Source: Gemmataceae bacterium (GTDB lineage Bacteria > Planctomycetota > Planctomycetia > Gemmatales > Gemmataceae). From it: DNA of 64,000 nucleotides. Every line of letters starts with the position of its first letter. The first letter of the stretch is position 1. The stretch covers positions 1,024,655-1,088,654 of the forward strand of contig LR594584.1 of NCBI GenBank assembly GCA_901538445.1. The letters are read 5' to 3'. A model generated the notes under the pieces. That model did no database searches and was not told where the DNA came from. It saw nothing but the letters and a program-made list of their open reading frames with translations. The position numbers and the translations under genes were made by a program. This document shows positions 25,224 to 36,243 of this stretch, piece by piece.

Positions 25224-26939
25224 ATGCCGACGGTCTACGTCAACGACAAGCCGGTCGAGATCGGCAACCGGAAGCTGAACTGCGTCCAGGCCGCGGAACT
25301 GGCCGGGCAGTTCATCCCGCACTACTGCTGGCACGAGGCGCTCAGCGTCGTCGCCAGTTGCCGCATGTGCCTCGTCGAGGTCGGCGACGTCAACCCGAAG
25401 GACGGCGTGCTGACCATGCAGCCGAAGGTCGTGCCGGGGTGCCAGACCCCGGTCCGCGACGGCACCCACATCGTCACCGGCGAGTACGACAAGCGCGACA
25501 CGTCGTTCCCGGCCCGGCCGTACGACGCCAACTACCTCAAGGGCGGCGCGCCGGGCACCCGGGCCAAGAAGTCGCAGGCCGACACGCTCGAAGGCCTGCT
25601 CATCAACCACCCGCTCGACTGCCCGGTGTGCGACAAGGCCGGCGAGTGCAAGCTCCAGGACTTCTCGTTCAAGTACGGCCGGTCCGAGTCGCGGATGGTG
25701 GACGTCAAGAACACCCCGCCGAACAAGCCGCACCTGTCGAGCAAGATCACGCTGTTCACCGACCGCTGCATCATGTGTACGCGGTGCGTGCGGTTCACCC
25801 GCGAGATCAGCGGCACCGCCGAACTCATGGTCAACGGCCGCGGGCACCACGAGGAGATCGACACGTTCCCCGGCCGCCCGCTCGAGAACAAGCTCGCCGG
25901 CAACGTCGTGGACCTGTGCCCCGTCGGCGCGCTCGGCAGCAAGGACTTCCTCTACAAGCAGCGCGTCTGGTATCTCAAGGAGAGCAACGGCGTCTGCTCG
26001 CGGTGCAGCACCGGGTGCAGCACCTTCGTGGACACGAACAAGGACATCGTCTACCGCCTGCGCGCCCGGCCGAACCCCGAGGCCCAGGGGCACTTCATGT
26101 GCGACGAGGGCCGGTACGGCTACCACTTCGCCAACTCCGCCGAGCGCATCCAGCGCCCGCAGGTGAAGGCCGACGGCGTGCTGAAGCCGGCCGCTTGGAA
26201 CGTCGTCACCCCGCAGCTCAAGAAGACGTTCACCGACGCCGCGAGCGCCAGCGCGAAGACGGTCGTGGGCGTGCTCTCGCCGTTCCTCACGGTCGAGGAG
26301 GCGTTCCTCTACGCGACGTACTTCAAGAGCCTGTCGGCCGACGTGCGGCTCGCGATCGGGCCGGTGCCGGTCGTCGGCCACGACGACACGTACCCCAAGG
26401 ACGTGAAGGGCAACCCGGTCGAGCCGGTGAAGTTCGTGATCCGCGCCGAGAAGTGCCCGAACCGCCGCGGCGTCGAGGCCGTCATCAAGCACTTCCAGGG
26501 CAGCGTGCCGGCGTTCGCCGACGTCGCCACCGAGAGCCTCACGGCCCTCTGGTTCGTCGGCGGCTACCCGGACAAGGATCAGCTCGCCGCGTCGCTGCCC
26601 GCCAACTGGAAGGCTCCGGCCCTGGTCGTCGCGCAGGACCTGTTCGCCGGCCCGATCACGGCGGCCGCGTCGTTCGTCCTGCCGGCCACGAGCAACTTCG
26701 AGAAGGCCGGCACGTTCGTGAACCACGCCGGCCTCGCGCAGACGTTCGACCGGGCCGTGCGGCCGCCGACCGAGGTGCGGACCGAGCTTCAGGTCGCGTT
26801 CGACCTGCTCGGCCGTAAGGGGCTGGTGCAGGCCGCCGCGATCCGTGCCGAACTGGCCGCGGCGATCCCGGCCTTCGCGCACCTGGCGACCAAGGAACTG
26901 CCGGCCAACGGCGTGCGGTTCGAGCTGGCAACGGTTTGA
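25224..26939 (+). CDS. nuoG: NADH-quinone oxidoreductase subunit G (compact form)
   Basis: A 571-residue iron-sulfur subunit. N-terminal [2Fe-2S] ferredoxin domain ('HYCWHEALSVVASCRMCLVE'), His-ligated cluster region ('NHPLDCPVCDKAGECKLQDF'), then [4Fe-4S] ligands 'CIMCTRCVRFTREISGT' and 'VVDLCPVGAL'. 'SRCSTGCSTFVDTNKDIV' with a later Cys ('FMCDEGRYG') matches the N7-type cluster. The molybdopterin-oxidoreductase-like C-terminal domain is shorter than in the ~900-residue E. coli protein. ATG 25224 lies 47 nt after nuoF. Confidence 0.95.
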   Translation: MPTVYVNDKPVEIGNRKLNCVQAAELAGQFIPHYCWHEALSVVASCRMCLVEVGDVNPKDGVLTMQPKVVPGCQTPVRDGTHIVTGEYDKRDTSFPARPYDANYLKGGAPGTRAKKSQADTLEGLLINHPLDCPVCDKAGECKLQDFSFKYGRSESRMVDVKNTPPNKPHLSSKITLFTDRCIMCTRCVRFTREISGTAELMVNGRGHHEEIDTFPGRPLENKLAGNVVDLCPVGALGSKDFLYKQRVWYLKESNGVCSRCSTGCSTFVDTNKDIVYRLRARPNPEAQGHFMCDEGRYGYHFANSAERIQRPQVKADGVLKPAAWNVVTPQLKKTFTDAASASAKTVVGVLSPFLTVEEAFLYATYFKSLSADVRLAIGPVPVVGHDDTYPKDVKGNPVEPVKFVIRAEKCPNRRGVEAVIKHFQGSVPAFADVATESLTALWFVGGYPDKDQLAASLPANWKAPALVVAQDLFAGPITAAASFVLPATSNFEKAGTFVNHAGLAQTFDRAVRPPTEVRTELQVAFDLLGRKGLVQAAAIRAELAAAIPAFAHLATKELPANGVRFELATV

Positions 26940-26960
26940 GTGACGATCTAATACAAAGCA

Positions 26961-27096
26961 GTTTTATCCACAAATTACACAGAGGACACAGAATAGAAGG
27001 CAGATCAATACAGAGTGACCGGGAGTCGAGATGATCGGCTTTTCGCTCTGTCTTGTGTCTTAAAATCTGTGTTCTCTGCGTAATCTGCGGATAAAT
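26961..27096. repeat. ATCCACAGATTACGC-type palindrome, copy 3
   Basis: Left arm TTTATCCACAAATTACACAG (with TTATCCACA, a DnaA-box match, at 26964-26972), right arm complementary (GTAATCTGCGGATAAAT). It ends about 27 nt before the nuoH ATG. Confidence 0.9.
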
Positions 27097-27122
27097 ACTC
27101 TGCTCTGCCGAGAAGAGAGCCG

Positions 27123-28382
27123 ATGCCCCCATTCAACCCGGTCTACACCGCGATCGTGATCGTCGCCCTCGTCGGCGCGGTCCTCGGGCTGTGCGCGTTC
27201 CTCACGCTCACCGAGCGGAAGCTCTCGGCGTGGATGCAGGACCGCGTCGGCCCCAACCGCGTCGGCCCCGGCGGCCTGCTCCAGCCGATGGCCGACGGCG
27301 GGAAGTTCTTCCTCAAGGAAGAAGTGATCCCGGACCACGTCGACAAGCTCTTCTACGTCCTCGCGCCGGCCGCCGCCGTGGGCACCGCCCTTCTGGCGCT
27401 CGCGGTCGTGCCGTTCGGGTCCACCGTCGCCCCGCCCGACCCGGTCGCGGTCACCGCGCCGGCGGCCGGCGGCCCGACCCCCGTGGAGACATTCGAGCGG
27501 CAGCAGGCCGAGTACCGGTCGCACTTCTCGTTCGTCCTTAACCCGGGGCTCGACATCGGCGTGCTCTATCTGTTCGCGGTCGGCTCGCTCGCCGTCTACG
27601 GCGGGGTGCTCGCCGGGTGGAGCGCCAACAACAAGTACTCGCTCCTCGGGGCGTTGCGGGCGAGCGCCCAGATCATCAGCTACGAGATCCCGCTCGGCAT
27701 GTCGGTCCTCGGCGTGTTCCTGATCGTCGGGTCGCTGAACCCCGAGAGGATCATCGACTGGCAGACCGCGGGCGGCCCGTACTGGCTGCTCCTGTTCCAG
27801 CCGCTCGCCCTATTCCTGTTCATGACCAGCAGCTACGCCGAGGCCAGCCGGCTCCCGTTCGACCTCCCCGAGGCCGAGCAGGAACTCGTCGGCGGCTACC
27901 ACACCGAGTACTCGGCCCTCAAGCTCGGGCTCATGCTCCTCTCGGAGTACGTCCACCTCATCGCGGGCAGCTTCATGCTGGCCGTGCTGTTCCTGGGCGG
28001 GTGGAGCCTGTTCGGGCTGGAGTCCGTGTCGGACGACCCGATCGTCACCGCCGTGCTGCGGCTCCTGATCCTGTGCGGGAAGATGTTCGCGCTGTGCATC
28101 TTCGCCCAGTTGGTCCGGTGGACGATCCCCCGGTTCCGGTTCGACCAGCTCATGAACATCGCGTGGAAGGTGCTGCTGCCGCTCGCGCTGCTGAACCTGA
28201 TCTGCGTCATGGTCGTGAAGCAGATGGGCTGGCCGCTCGTCGTGCTGACCGGCACCTCGGCGGCGCTGGTGGTCGGGGCCGGGCTGTTCTCGGTCTGGAC
28301 CGCGGGCTCGGTCACGAACCCGAAGCGCAAGGTCGTCAAGCTGCCCGCCGGCGTCCCCGCGGGCGTCACGTACGCGAGCTAA
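27123..28382 (+). CDS. nuoH: NADH-quinone oxidoreductase subunit H
   Basis: A 419-residue membrane subunit joining the peripheral and membrane arms and lining the quinone channel. Diagnostic motifs: 'ERKLSAWMQDRVGPNRVGPGGLLQP', 'RASAQIISYEIPLGMSVLGV', 'EASRLPFDLPEAEQELVGGYHTEYS' and 'PRFRFDQLMNIAWKVLLPLAL'. Eight or nine membrane helices are visible. Compared with standard NuoH there is an extra polar loop (about residues 103-130) after the second helix. Confidence 0.97.
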   Translation: MPPFNPVYTAIVIVALVGAVLGLCAFLTLTERKLSAWMQDRVGPNRVGPGGLLQPMADGGKFFLKEEVIPDHVDKLFYVLAPAAAVGTALLALAVVPFGSTVAPPDPVAVTAPAAGGPTPVETFERQQAEYRSHFSFVLNPGLDIGVLYLFAVGSLAVYGGVLAGWSANNKYSLLGALRASAQIISYEIPLGMSVLGVFLIVGSLNPERIIDWQTAGGPYWLLLFQPLALFLFMTSSYAEASRLPFDLPEAEQELVGGYHTEYSALKLGLMLLSEYVHLIAGSFMLAVLFLGGWSLFGLESVSDDPIVTAVLRLLILCGKMFALCIFAQLVRWTIPRFRFDQLMNIAWKVLLPLALLNLICVMVVKQMGWPLVVLTGTSAALVVGAGLFSVWTAGSVTNPKRKVVKLPAGVPAGVTYAS

Positions 28383-28391
28383 CTCAAGAAC

Positions 28392-28420
28392 GAAGCCCCC
28401 GCACCGCGCTGCGGGGGCTT
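28392..28420. repeat. Hairpin between nuoH and nuoI
   Basis: AAGCCCCCGCA paired with TGCGGGGGCTT, no T-run. Probably an mRNA hairpin rather than a terminator, since the operon continues. Confidence 0.65.
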
Positions 28421-28432
28421 GTGGAGCCCCTT

Positions 28433-28999
28433 ATGCCGATCCCCGAGTCCGACGTGAAGTGGGTCGAGGAAGCCCGGCTGGGCTTCTGGGAGCAGCTCTA
28501 CGTCCCGGCGATGATCGACGGGCTGAAGACCACCATCGGCCACATCTTCAGCCCGCAGGTGAAGACCGAGCAGTACCCGGAGCAGGAGCCGAAGATGCCC
28601 GCGAACTACCGCGGCGTCCACCGGCTCAACCGGGACGAGAAGGACCGCGTCAAGTGCGTCGCGTGCTACATGTGCGCGACCGCGTGCCCGGCCCACTGCA
28701 TCGACATCGTCGCCGCCCCGGCCCCCGCCGAGTGGGCGGACCGCGAGAAGTACCCCGAGACGTTCGTCATCGACGAGCTGCGGTGCATCTACTGCGGGAT
28801 GTGCGAGGAGGCGTGCCCCGTGGACGCCATCGAACTCACGACGCTCTACGACCTCACCGGCCTGAGCCGCGAGCAGATGGTGTTCGACAAGGAGAAGCTC
28901 CTGAGCGTGTTCGACCAGACCACAAAGGCCGGCACCGACCCAGTGCGGACGCGGGCCGGCCGCCTGAGCGTGGCGTCCGAAGCGCCGCCGGGCCAGTGA
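28433..28999 (+). CDS. nuoI: NADH-quinone oxidoreductase subunit I
   Basis: A 188-residue 8Fe ferredoxin-like subunit with clusters N6a and N6b. Both Cys-x2-Cys-x2-Cys-x3-Cys-Pro motifs are intact: 'CVACYMCATACP' and 'CIYCGMCEEACP'. The N-terminal amphipathic part ('YVPAMIDGLKTTIGHIFSPQ') docks on the membrane arm. C-terminal ~40 residues are polar and variable. ATG 28433, close behind the GC hairpin. Confidence 0.97.
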   Translation: MPIPESDVKWVEEARLGFWEQLYVPAMIDGLKTTIGHIFSPQVKTEQYPEQEPKMPANYRGVHRLNRDEKDRVKCVACYMCATACPAHCIDIVAAPAPAEWADREKYPETFVIDELRCIYCGMCEEACPVDAIELTTLYDLTGLSREQMVFDKEKLLSVFDQTTKAGTDPVRTRAGRLSVASEAPPGQ

Positions 29000-29080
29000 A
29001 CCATCGTTTACCCGCGACGCGACGCGGAGCGCGTCATATACCATTCGCGTCCCGCTTGTGAAAAACTGCACGAGCCCTGA

Positions 29081-30244
29081 ATGAACCCATCCTCGCTGAC
29101 ACCGACGCAGCTCGCCGCGGGGCAGATCGCCCTCGCCGCGGTCCTCGCCGTCGCCGGGTTCGCACTCCTCGTGCCCCGGCCGCGGGGCCGGCGGGTGGCC
29201 GCGGGGGTCGCGAGCCTCCTCGCCGCCGTCGCGGTGTTCGCGGCGTGGGTCTACAAGACCTTCGGCGACCCGATGCCGGACCTCATCGGCACCGCGCTGT
29301 TCTACCTGTTCTCCGGCTCGGCGCTCCTGTTCGGCACGGTCCTGGTGACGCAGGCCAACCCGGGCCGCGGGGCCATCGCCTTCGCGTTCGTGATCCTGAG
29401 CACCTGCGGGCTGTTCCTGCTGCTCGCCGCCCCGTTCCTGATGGCCGCAACGGTCATCATCTACGCCGGGGCGATCATCGTCACGTTCCTGTTCGTGCTG
29501 ATGCTGTCGCACGCCGGCGGGCCGTCCGACGAGAACAACCGCAGCCGCGAGCCGCTCCTCGGCTCGCTCGCCGGGTTCGCGTTCACCGGCCTGATCCTGT
29601 TCACACTCTACGTATCCGACGCCGGCCTGAAGCCGGTCGCGGCGGGCGAGGCCCCGAAGCCGGCCCAGCGGCTCCCGGCCCAGGTGCTGACGCCCGATGA
29701 GCGGGCCGCGCTGCTTTCCGCGGTCGAGAAGCTCGACGCGGTCGAGACCCAACTGCCCGGCGACGGCCCGGTCGCCGACCGCGGTGCCGTCCGCGACCAC
29801 TTCGACGCGGTCCGCGACCAGATCGGGGCCGTCGTGGGGTCGGACGCCCGGAGCCGTGACGGCTCGCTCCCCGCCCGGCTCGAAAAGGTGCCGACGCAGC
29901 CCGGCGGGAAGGTGGCGCCGCTCCGGGGCGACCAGCAGGCGGCACGGGTGCTGAAGCGGGCCGCCGAGGTGCGCCGGTTGAACGAGACCGCCCACGACGC
30001 GGTGTCGAGCCACCTGCTCGACGGCAAGCCGGACCGCCCGACCGTGAAGGCCCAGCTCCACAAGCTCCGCGACGAGGTGGTGCTGCTCGCCGGGTCCGGC
30101 GACCTGCCGGCGCGGAACGTCTCGAACCTCGGGTACCTGCTCTACACCGACCACCTGCTCGCGGTCGAACTGGCCGGCACGCTGCTGCTGGTCGCCACCA
30201 TCGGGGCCATCGCCATCGCACAGCGCAAGGGGGCCGCGGCGTGA
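29081..30244 (+). CDS. nuoJ: NADH-quinone oxidoreductase subunit J with large hydrophilic insertion
   Basis: 387 residues, about twice the usual NuoJ length. The core is recognisable: 'LFYLFSGSALLFGTVLVTQANPG', 'APFLMAATVIIYAGAIIVTFLFVLML' and a last helix 'AVELAGTLLLVATIGAIAIA'. Between the fourth and last helices (about residues 180-345) lies a ~165-residue charged, Ala/Leu/Arg-rich, probably helical insertion absent from canonical NuoJ. An extra hydrophobic pair is also present at the N-terminus. The frame is unbroken. Its stop overlaps the nuoK GTG (GTGA). Confidence 0.93.
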   Translation: MNPSSLTPTQLAAGQIALAAVLAVAGFALLVPRPRGRRVAAGVASLLAAVAVFAAWVYKTFGDPMPDLIGTALFYLFSGSALLFGTVLVTQANPGRGAIAFAFVILSTCGLFLLLAAPFLMAATVIIYAGAIIVTFLFVLMLSHAGGPSDENNRSREPLLGSLAGFAFTGLILFTLYVSDAGLKPVAAGEAPKPAQRLPAQVLTPDERAALLSAVEKLDAVETQLPGDGPVADRGAVRDHFDAVRDQIGAVVGSDARSRDGSLPARLEKVPTQPGGKVAPLRGDQQAARVLKRAAEVRRLNETAHDAVSSHLLDGKPDRPTVKAQLHKLRDEVVLLAGSGDLPARNVSNLGYLLYTDHLLAVELAGTLLLVATIGAIAIAQRKGAAA

Positions 30245-30658
30245 TTACCTTGTGGCACTACCTCGCGGTCGCCGCCGCGCTGTTCGGGATCGGCCTCGTC
30301 GGGTTCCTGACCCGGCGGAACATGATCACCATGTTCCTCTGCGCCGAGATGATGTTCCAGGGCGTGGCGATCAACTTCGCCGCGTTCGGCCGGTACCACG
30401 GCAACCTCCAGGGCCAGGCGTTCGTGCTGTTCATCATCGCCGTCGCCGCGTGCGAGGCGGGGATCGCACTGGCCCTGTTCCTGACCCTGTACCGCCGCGG
30501 CAGGTCGCTCGATGCGTCCGACTGGCAGGCGCTCCGCGAGGCCGGGGTGCCCCCGGTCATCGACACCGAGCCGCTCCCGACCGAGGTGACCGTGCCCGAC
30601 GACCTCCTCGCCCCCGCCGGGGTGCGGCCCAAGACCGCTCCGACCGAGGAGCCCGCGA

Positions 30659-30666
<8 letters not shown>
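30241..30666 (+). CDS. nuoK: NADH-quinone oxidoreductase subunit K
   Basis: A 141-residue membrane subunit. Three helices and the conserved Glu-bearing motifs are clear: 'RRNMITMFLCAEMMFQGVAINF' and 'FVLFIIAVAACEAGIALALFL', including the two buried glutamates used in proton transfer. The C-terminal ~45 residues ('PPVIDTEPLPTEVTVPDDLL') are an extra polar tail. GTG start overlapping the nuoJ stop; 8-nt overlap with nuoL. Confidence 0.96.
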
Positions 30667-32626
<1,960 letters not shown>

Positions 32627-32672
32627 CTTCAGCCCTGCCGTCGCGACGGCAGGGGTTGGGCTAAGGACCCGC

Positions 32673-34472
32673 ATGGACAAGATCTACGAGATCGTCGCCG
32701 CCCCGCGGACCGGCCGCACCCTGGTGCTGCTGGTGGTGCTGTTCCCGTTCCTCGCCGCGCTGTTCGTCAGCCTGTTCGGGAAGCGGGGCCGCCGGGTCGC
32801 GCTGCTGCTCGCGCTCGTTCACCTCGGGCTCGCGGTGAGCGTCGCCGCCATCGCGTCGATGCACCTCGGCACCCGCGACGAGTTGTCCGCGGGCCGCGGC
32901 ACCGACCACGCCAAGTTCGAGCCGGCGATGGTCCCGGGCGCGCGGGTCGGGGACGACGGCCGCACCGCGTGGACCCTCATGAGCCTGACCGCGACGCCGC
33001 CGAGCGCCGGCCGGGCCGGGCCGTTCGTGCAGTTCTTCGTCGGCGTGGACGGCCTGAACCTGTGGCTCGTCGCGCTCACGAGCTTCATGGTGGTCCCCGC
33101 GATCCTCGTGTCGTGGGAGTCGGTCACCGAGCGGCGCGGCGCGTTCTACGCCTGGCTGTTCGTGCTGCAGGGGGCCGCGGTCGGCGCGTTCCTGTCGTTC
33201 GACGTGATCCTCTTCTACGTGTTCTTCGAGCTGACGCTGGTGCCGGCGTTCTTCCTGATCGGCCGGTGGGGCCCGGGCTCGGCCCGCCGCGACGCGGCCC
33301 GCAAGTTCTTCCTGTACACCCTCGCCGGGAGCCTGCTCACCCTGGTCGGCGTCGTCGGCGTGGTCGTGACCAACCCGGACCCGACGACCGGCCAGATCAC
33401 GTTCTCGCTCCCGGACCTGATGGCCAACGTGCAGCACTGGCTCAACGCCGCGCAGGCCGAGGCGGCCGCCGGCAAGCCCGAGAAGCTCGCCGCCCTGCAC
33501 CAGACGCAGCTCTGGCTGTTCGTCGCGCTGATGGCCGGGTTCATGGTGAAGACCCCGATCTTCCCGTTCCACACCTGGCTCCCCAGCGCGTACGGCGAGG
33601 CCCCGATCGGCGTCACCGTGCTGCTGTCGGCGGTGCTCGCGAAGCTCGGCACGTTCGGCATCCTGCGGTTCGTGCTGACGCTGACGCCCGACGCCGCGGT
33701 CGCCTACGGGCTGCCGGTCGTCGGCACGCTCGCGGCGTTCGGCATCGTGTACGCGGCCCTCTGTGCCTACGCGCAGAAGGACATGAAGCAGATGGCGGCG
33801 TACAGCTCGGTGTCGCACCTCGGGTTCGTCGTGCTGGCGGTCTTCGCGTTCAACACCGAGGGCGTGGCCGGGTCGGTGCTGCACATGGTCAACCACGGGC
33901 TCAGCACCGGGGCCGTGTTCGCCCTGCTCGCGTTCCTCGCCGACCGGTACCGCACCACGAGCATGACGCAGTACGGCGGGCTCATGGGCCGGTTCCCGAA
34001 CTTCGCGGTGCTGGCGTTCGTGCTGTGCCTCGCGAGCGTCGGCCTGCCGGGGCTGAACAACTTCGTCAGCGAGATGCTGATGCTCGGCGGCCTGTTCCGG
34101 GCCGACGCGCCGAAGAACCACCACTACGCGCTCGCCGGGATCGCCGCGTTCAGCATCTTCCTCAGCTCGTGGTACATCATGACGATGCTCCAGCGGGTGT
34201 TCTTCAGCCCGCCGAAGGAGCCGCCGGCCGACGCGCCCGGCGCGGCCCCGCCCGGCGACGTGAACAGCCGCGAGTTGATCGCGTTCGGCTCGCTGGCGGC
34301 GCTGTGCCTCGTGCTCGGCGTGTACCCGCAGCCGGTGCTCGACACCATGAGGGCCGACGTCCGCATCGTGACCCGCATCGGCGACGACGCCCGCGTCCGG
34401 GTGTACGGCGAGCCGAAGCCGACCAAGGTGCTCGTGGCGGCCGAGCCGAACAACGGCAAGCAGGACCGGTAG
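32673..34472 (+). CDS. nuoM: NADH-quinone oxidoreductase subunit M
   Basis: A 599-residue antiporter-like subunit. Core motifs: 'FFELTLVPAFFLIGRWG' (key Glu), 'GFMVKTPIFPFHTWLPSAYGEAP', 'YAQKDMKQMAAYSSVSHLGF' and 'MVNHGLSTGAVFALLAFLAD'. It is ~90 residues longer than usual because of two polar loops, near residues 70-110 and 230-275. The 46-nt gap from nuoL contains a small CCTGCCGTCGC/GCGACGGCAGG hairpin. Confidence 0.97.
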   Translation: MDKIYEIVAAPRTGRTLVLLVVLFPFLAALFVSLFGKRGRRVALLLALVHLGLAVSVAAIASMHLGTRDELSAGRGTDHAKFEPAMVPGARVGDDGRTAWTLMSLTATPPSAGRAGPFVQFFVGVDGLNLWLVALTSFMVVPAILVSWESVTERRGAFYAWLFVLQGAAVGAFLSFDVILFYVFFELTLVPAFFLIGRWGPGSARRDAARKFFLYTLAGSLLTLVGVVGVVVTNPDPTTGQITFSLPDLMANVQHWLNAAQAEAAAGKPEKLAALHQTQLWLFVALMAGFMVKTPIFPFHTWLPSAYGEAPIGVTVLLSAVLAKLGTFGILRFVLTLTPDAAVAYGLPVVGTLAAFGIVYAALCAYAQKDMKQMAAYSSVSHLGFVVLAVFAFNTEGVAGSVLHMVNHGLSTGAVFALLAFLADRYRTTSMTQYGGLMGRFPNFAVLAFVLCLASVGLPGLNNFVSEMLMLGGLFRADAPKNHHYALAGIAAFSIFLSSWYIMTMLQRVFFSPPKEPPADAPGAAPPGDVNSRELIAFGSLAALCLVLGVYPQPVLDTMRADVRIVTRIGDDARVRVYGEPKPTKVLVAAEPNNGKQDR

Positions 34473-34539
34473 GTAACAGTTTTGGCGAGCCGGGAGCGTA
34501 AGCGACCGGAGGTTCAGTCGCTCCAGGGGCCAACCAACC

Positions 34540-36150
34540 GTGAATCCGCTGTCCGACCCGCAGTTGCAGCACACGTTCACCGGCGTCTTCCGGCTCGTCG
34601 CACCGGAGATCGCTTTGGTCGGCACGGCGTGCGTCGTGTTCCTGTTCGGCAGCGCCTTCAACCGCCGCTGGATCTGGTTCACGGTGTCGCTCCTCGGCGT
34701 GATCGCGGCGATGGTCCTTGCGGGGACCGTGCGGACCCCGATGCCCGAGGTGCTCACCGCCGCGCCGATCGTCCCCGACGCGGCCGCCAACTTCCTGCGC
34801 TGGGTCGCCCTCATCAGCGCCGCGGTGCTGCTGTTCCTGACGTGGCCCGAGGCGACCCGCGGGCACGCCGCCGAGTACTACGGCTCGCTGCTCGTCGCGG
34901 TCGCCGGCGTGTCGCTCACCGGCCGGGCGAACGACCTCGTGAGCCTGTTCCTCGCGCTCGAACTCATCAGCATCCCGACGTACATCCTGCTGTACCTCCC
35001 GTCCCGCTCCCGGCCCAGCCAGGAGGCGGCCGCGAAGTACTTCCTGCTCAGCGTGCTGTCGTCGGCCGTGCTGCTGTTCGGGTTCAGCTACCTCTACGGG
35101 CTGACCGGCAGCACCAACCTCTCGGTCATCACCGACGCGCTGACGAAGGCGAACGCCGAGGCGCTGTCGCCGATGGCGCTGGTCGGCATCGTGCTGGTGG
35201 TCGCGGGCATCGGGTTCAAGATCACCGCGGTGCCGTTCCACTTCTACGCCCCGGACGTGTACGAGGGCGGGCCGGCCGGCGTGGTCGCGATGCTCGCCGT
35301 GCTCCCGAAGGTCGCCGGGTTCGCCGCACTCGCCCGGCTCCTCGGCCTCGTCGGGGCCGACGCGCGGCACCTGCCGTTCGACACCGCCACCCAGCTCCCG
35401 CTGCTGCTCTGGATCCTCGCGATCCTCACGATGACCGTCGGGAACGTGCTGGCGCTGCTCCAGGACAACGTCCGCCGCATGCTCGCGTACTCCGGCGTGG
35501 CGCACGGCGGGTACATGCTCATGGGCGTGGTCGTGGCGTGCTCGCTGCCCGAGGCGGCCGGCACGGTCATCAAGCTCGAGGGCGCTCCGAAGGTGATCGG
35601 CCCGACCGTCGGCGGGATCGACGCGCTGCTCGTGTACCTCGTCGCCTACGCGCTCATGACGTTCGGCGCGTTCGCCGTGATCCTGTACCTCAGCACGCCG
35701 GCCCGCGAGGTCGGCGCGATCGACGACCTCGCCGGGCTCGGCAAGACGCACCCGATCTCCGCCGGGGCGATGACGGTGTTCCTGCTGAGCCTGATCGGGC
35801 TCCCGCTCACGGCCGGGTTCGCCGGCAAGCTCCTGCTGTTCATCGGCACGTTCACCGCCCCGGCCGACACCGCCGCGATGCGGAACCTGTACCGGCTGCT
35901 CGCGGTCGTCGCGGCGGTGAACTCCGCGGTCGGCGCGTACTACTACCTCCGCGTCGTCGGGGTCATGTACCTCCGCACCGCCCTCACCCCGATCGTCGGC
36001 TCGCGGGCCGTGCCGACGCTCATGGCGTCGGTCGCCCTCGCCGGTGCGACGGTGTTCTTCGGCATCTACCCGCAGCCGCTCCTCACCGCGGCCCGCCGGG
36101 CCGCCCCGGTCCCCGAGTTGCCCGTCCCCGCGGTCGCCGACGCGAAGTAG
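34540..36150 (+). CDS. nuoN: NADH-quinone oxidoreductase subunit N
   Basis: A 536-residue antiporter-like subunit, last gene of the operon. Motifs: 'LFLALELISIPTYILLYL', 'AAAKYFLLSVLSSAVLLFGFSYLYG', 'GIGFKITAVPFHFYAPDVYEGGPA' and 'LQDNVRRMLAYSGVAHGGYML'. GTG start. The 67-nt gap from nuoM holds a short inverted repeat. I saw no clear intrinsic terminator after the stop codon; the next gene has its own -10-like box at 36195-36200. Confidence 0.97.
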   Translation: MNPLSDPQLQHTFTGVFRLVAPEIALVGTACVVFLFGSAFNRRWIWFTVSLLGVIAAMVLAGTVRTPMPEVLTAAPIVPDAAANFLRWVALISAAVLLFLTWPEATRGHAAEYYGSLLVAVAGVSLTGRANDLVSLFLALELISIPTYILLYLPSRSRPSQEAAAKYFLLSVLSSAVLLFGFSYLYGLTGSTNLSVITDALTKANAEALSPMALVGIVLVVAGIGFKITAVPFHFYAPDVYEGGPAGVVAMLAVLPKVAGFAALARLLGLVGADARHLPFDTATQLPLLLWILAILTMTVGNVLALLQDNVRRMLAYSGVAHGGYMLMGVVVACSLPEAAGTVIKLEGAPKVIGPTVGGIDALLVYLVAYALMTFGAFAVILYLSTPAREVGAIDDLAGLGKTHPISAGAMTVFLLSLIGLPLTAGFAGKLLLFIGTFTAPADTAAMRNLYRLLAVVAAVNSAVGAYYYLRVVGVMYLRTALTPIVGSRAVPTLMASVALAGATVFFGIYPQPLLTAARRAAPVPELPVPAVADAK

Positions 36151-36243
36151 TCGCTCATTTCCCTGGGGCTCGCCAGGGTCCAAAGGCGCGCGCGTAGAAT
36201 GGGGTGTTGTTTCTCGCCCCCGTCGCCCGCGGTCTGGACCACC

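Noticed and set aside
26964-26972. TTATCCACA DnaA-box match (and TGTGGATAA at 22979-22987), possible replication origin
   Set aside because: The boxes are part of a dispersed palindrome family, occur singly, and no dnaA, dnaN or AT-rich unwinding region is nearby.
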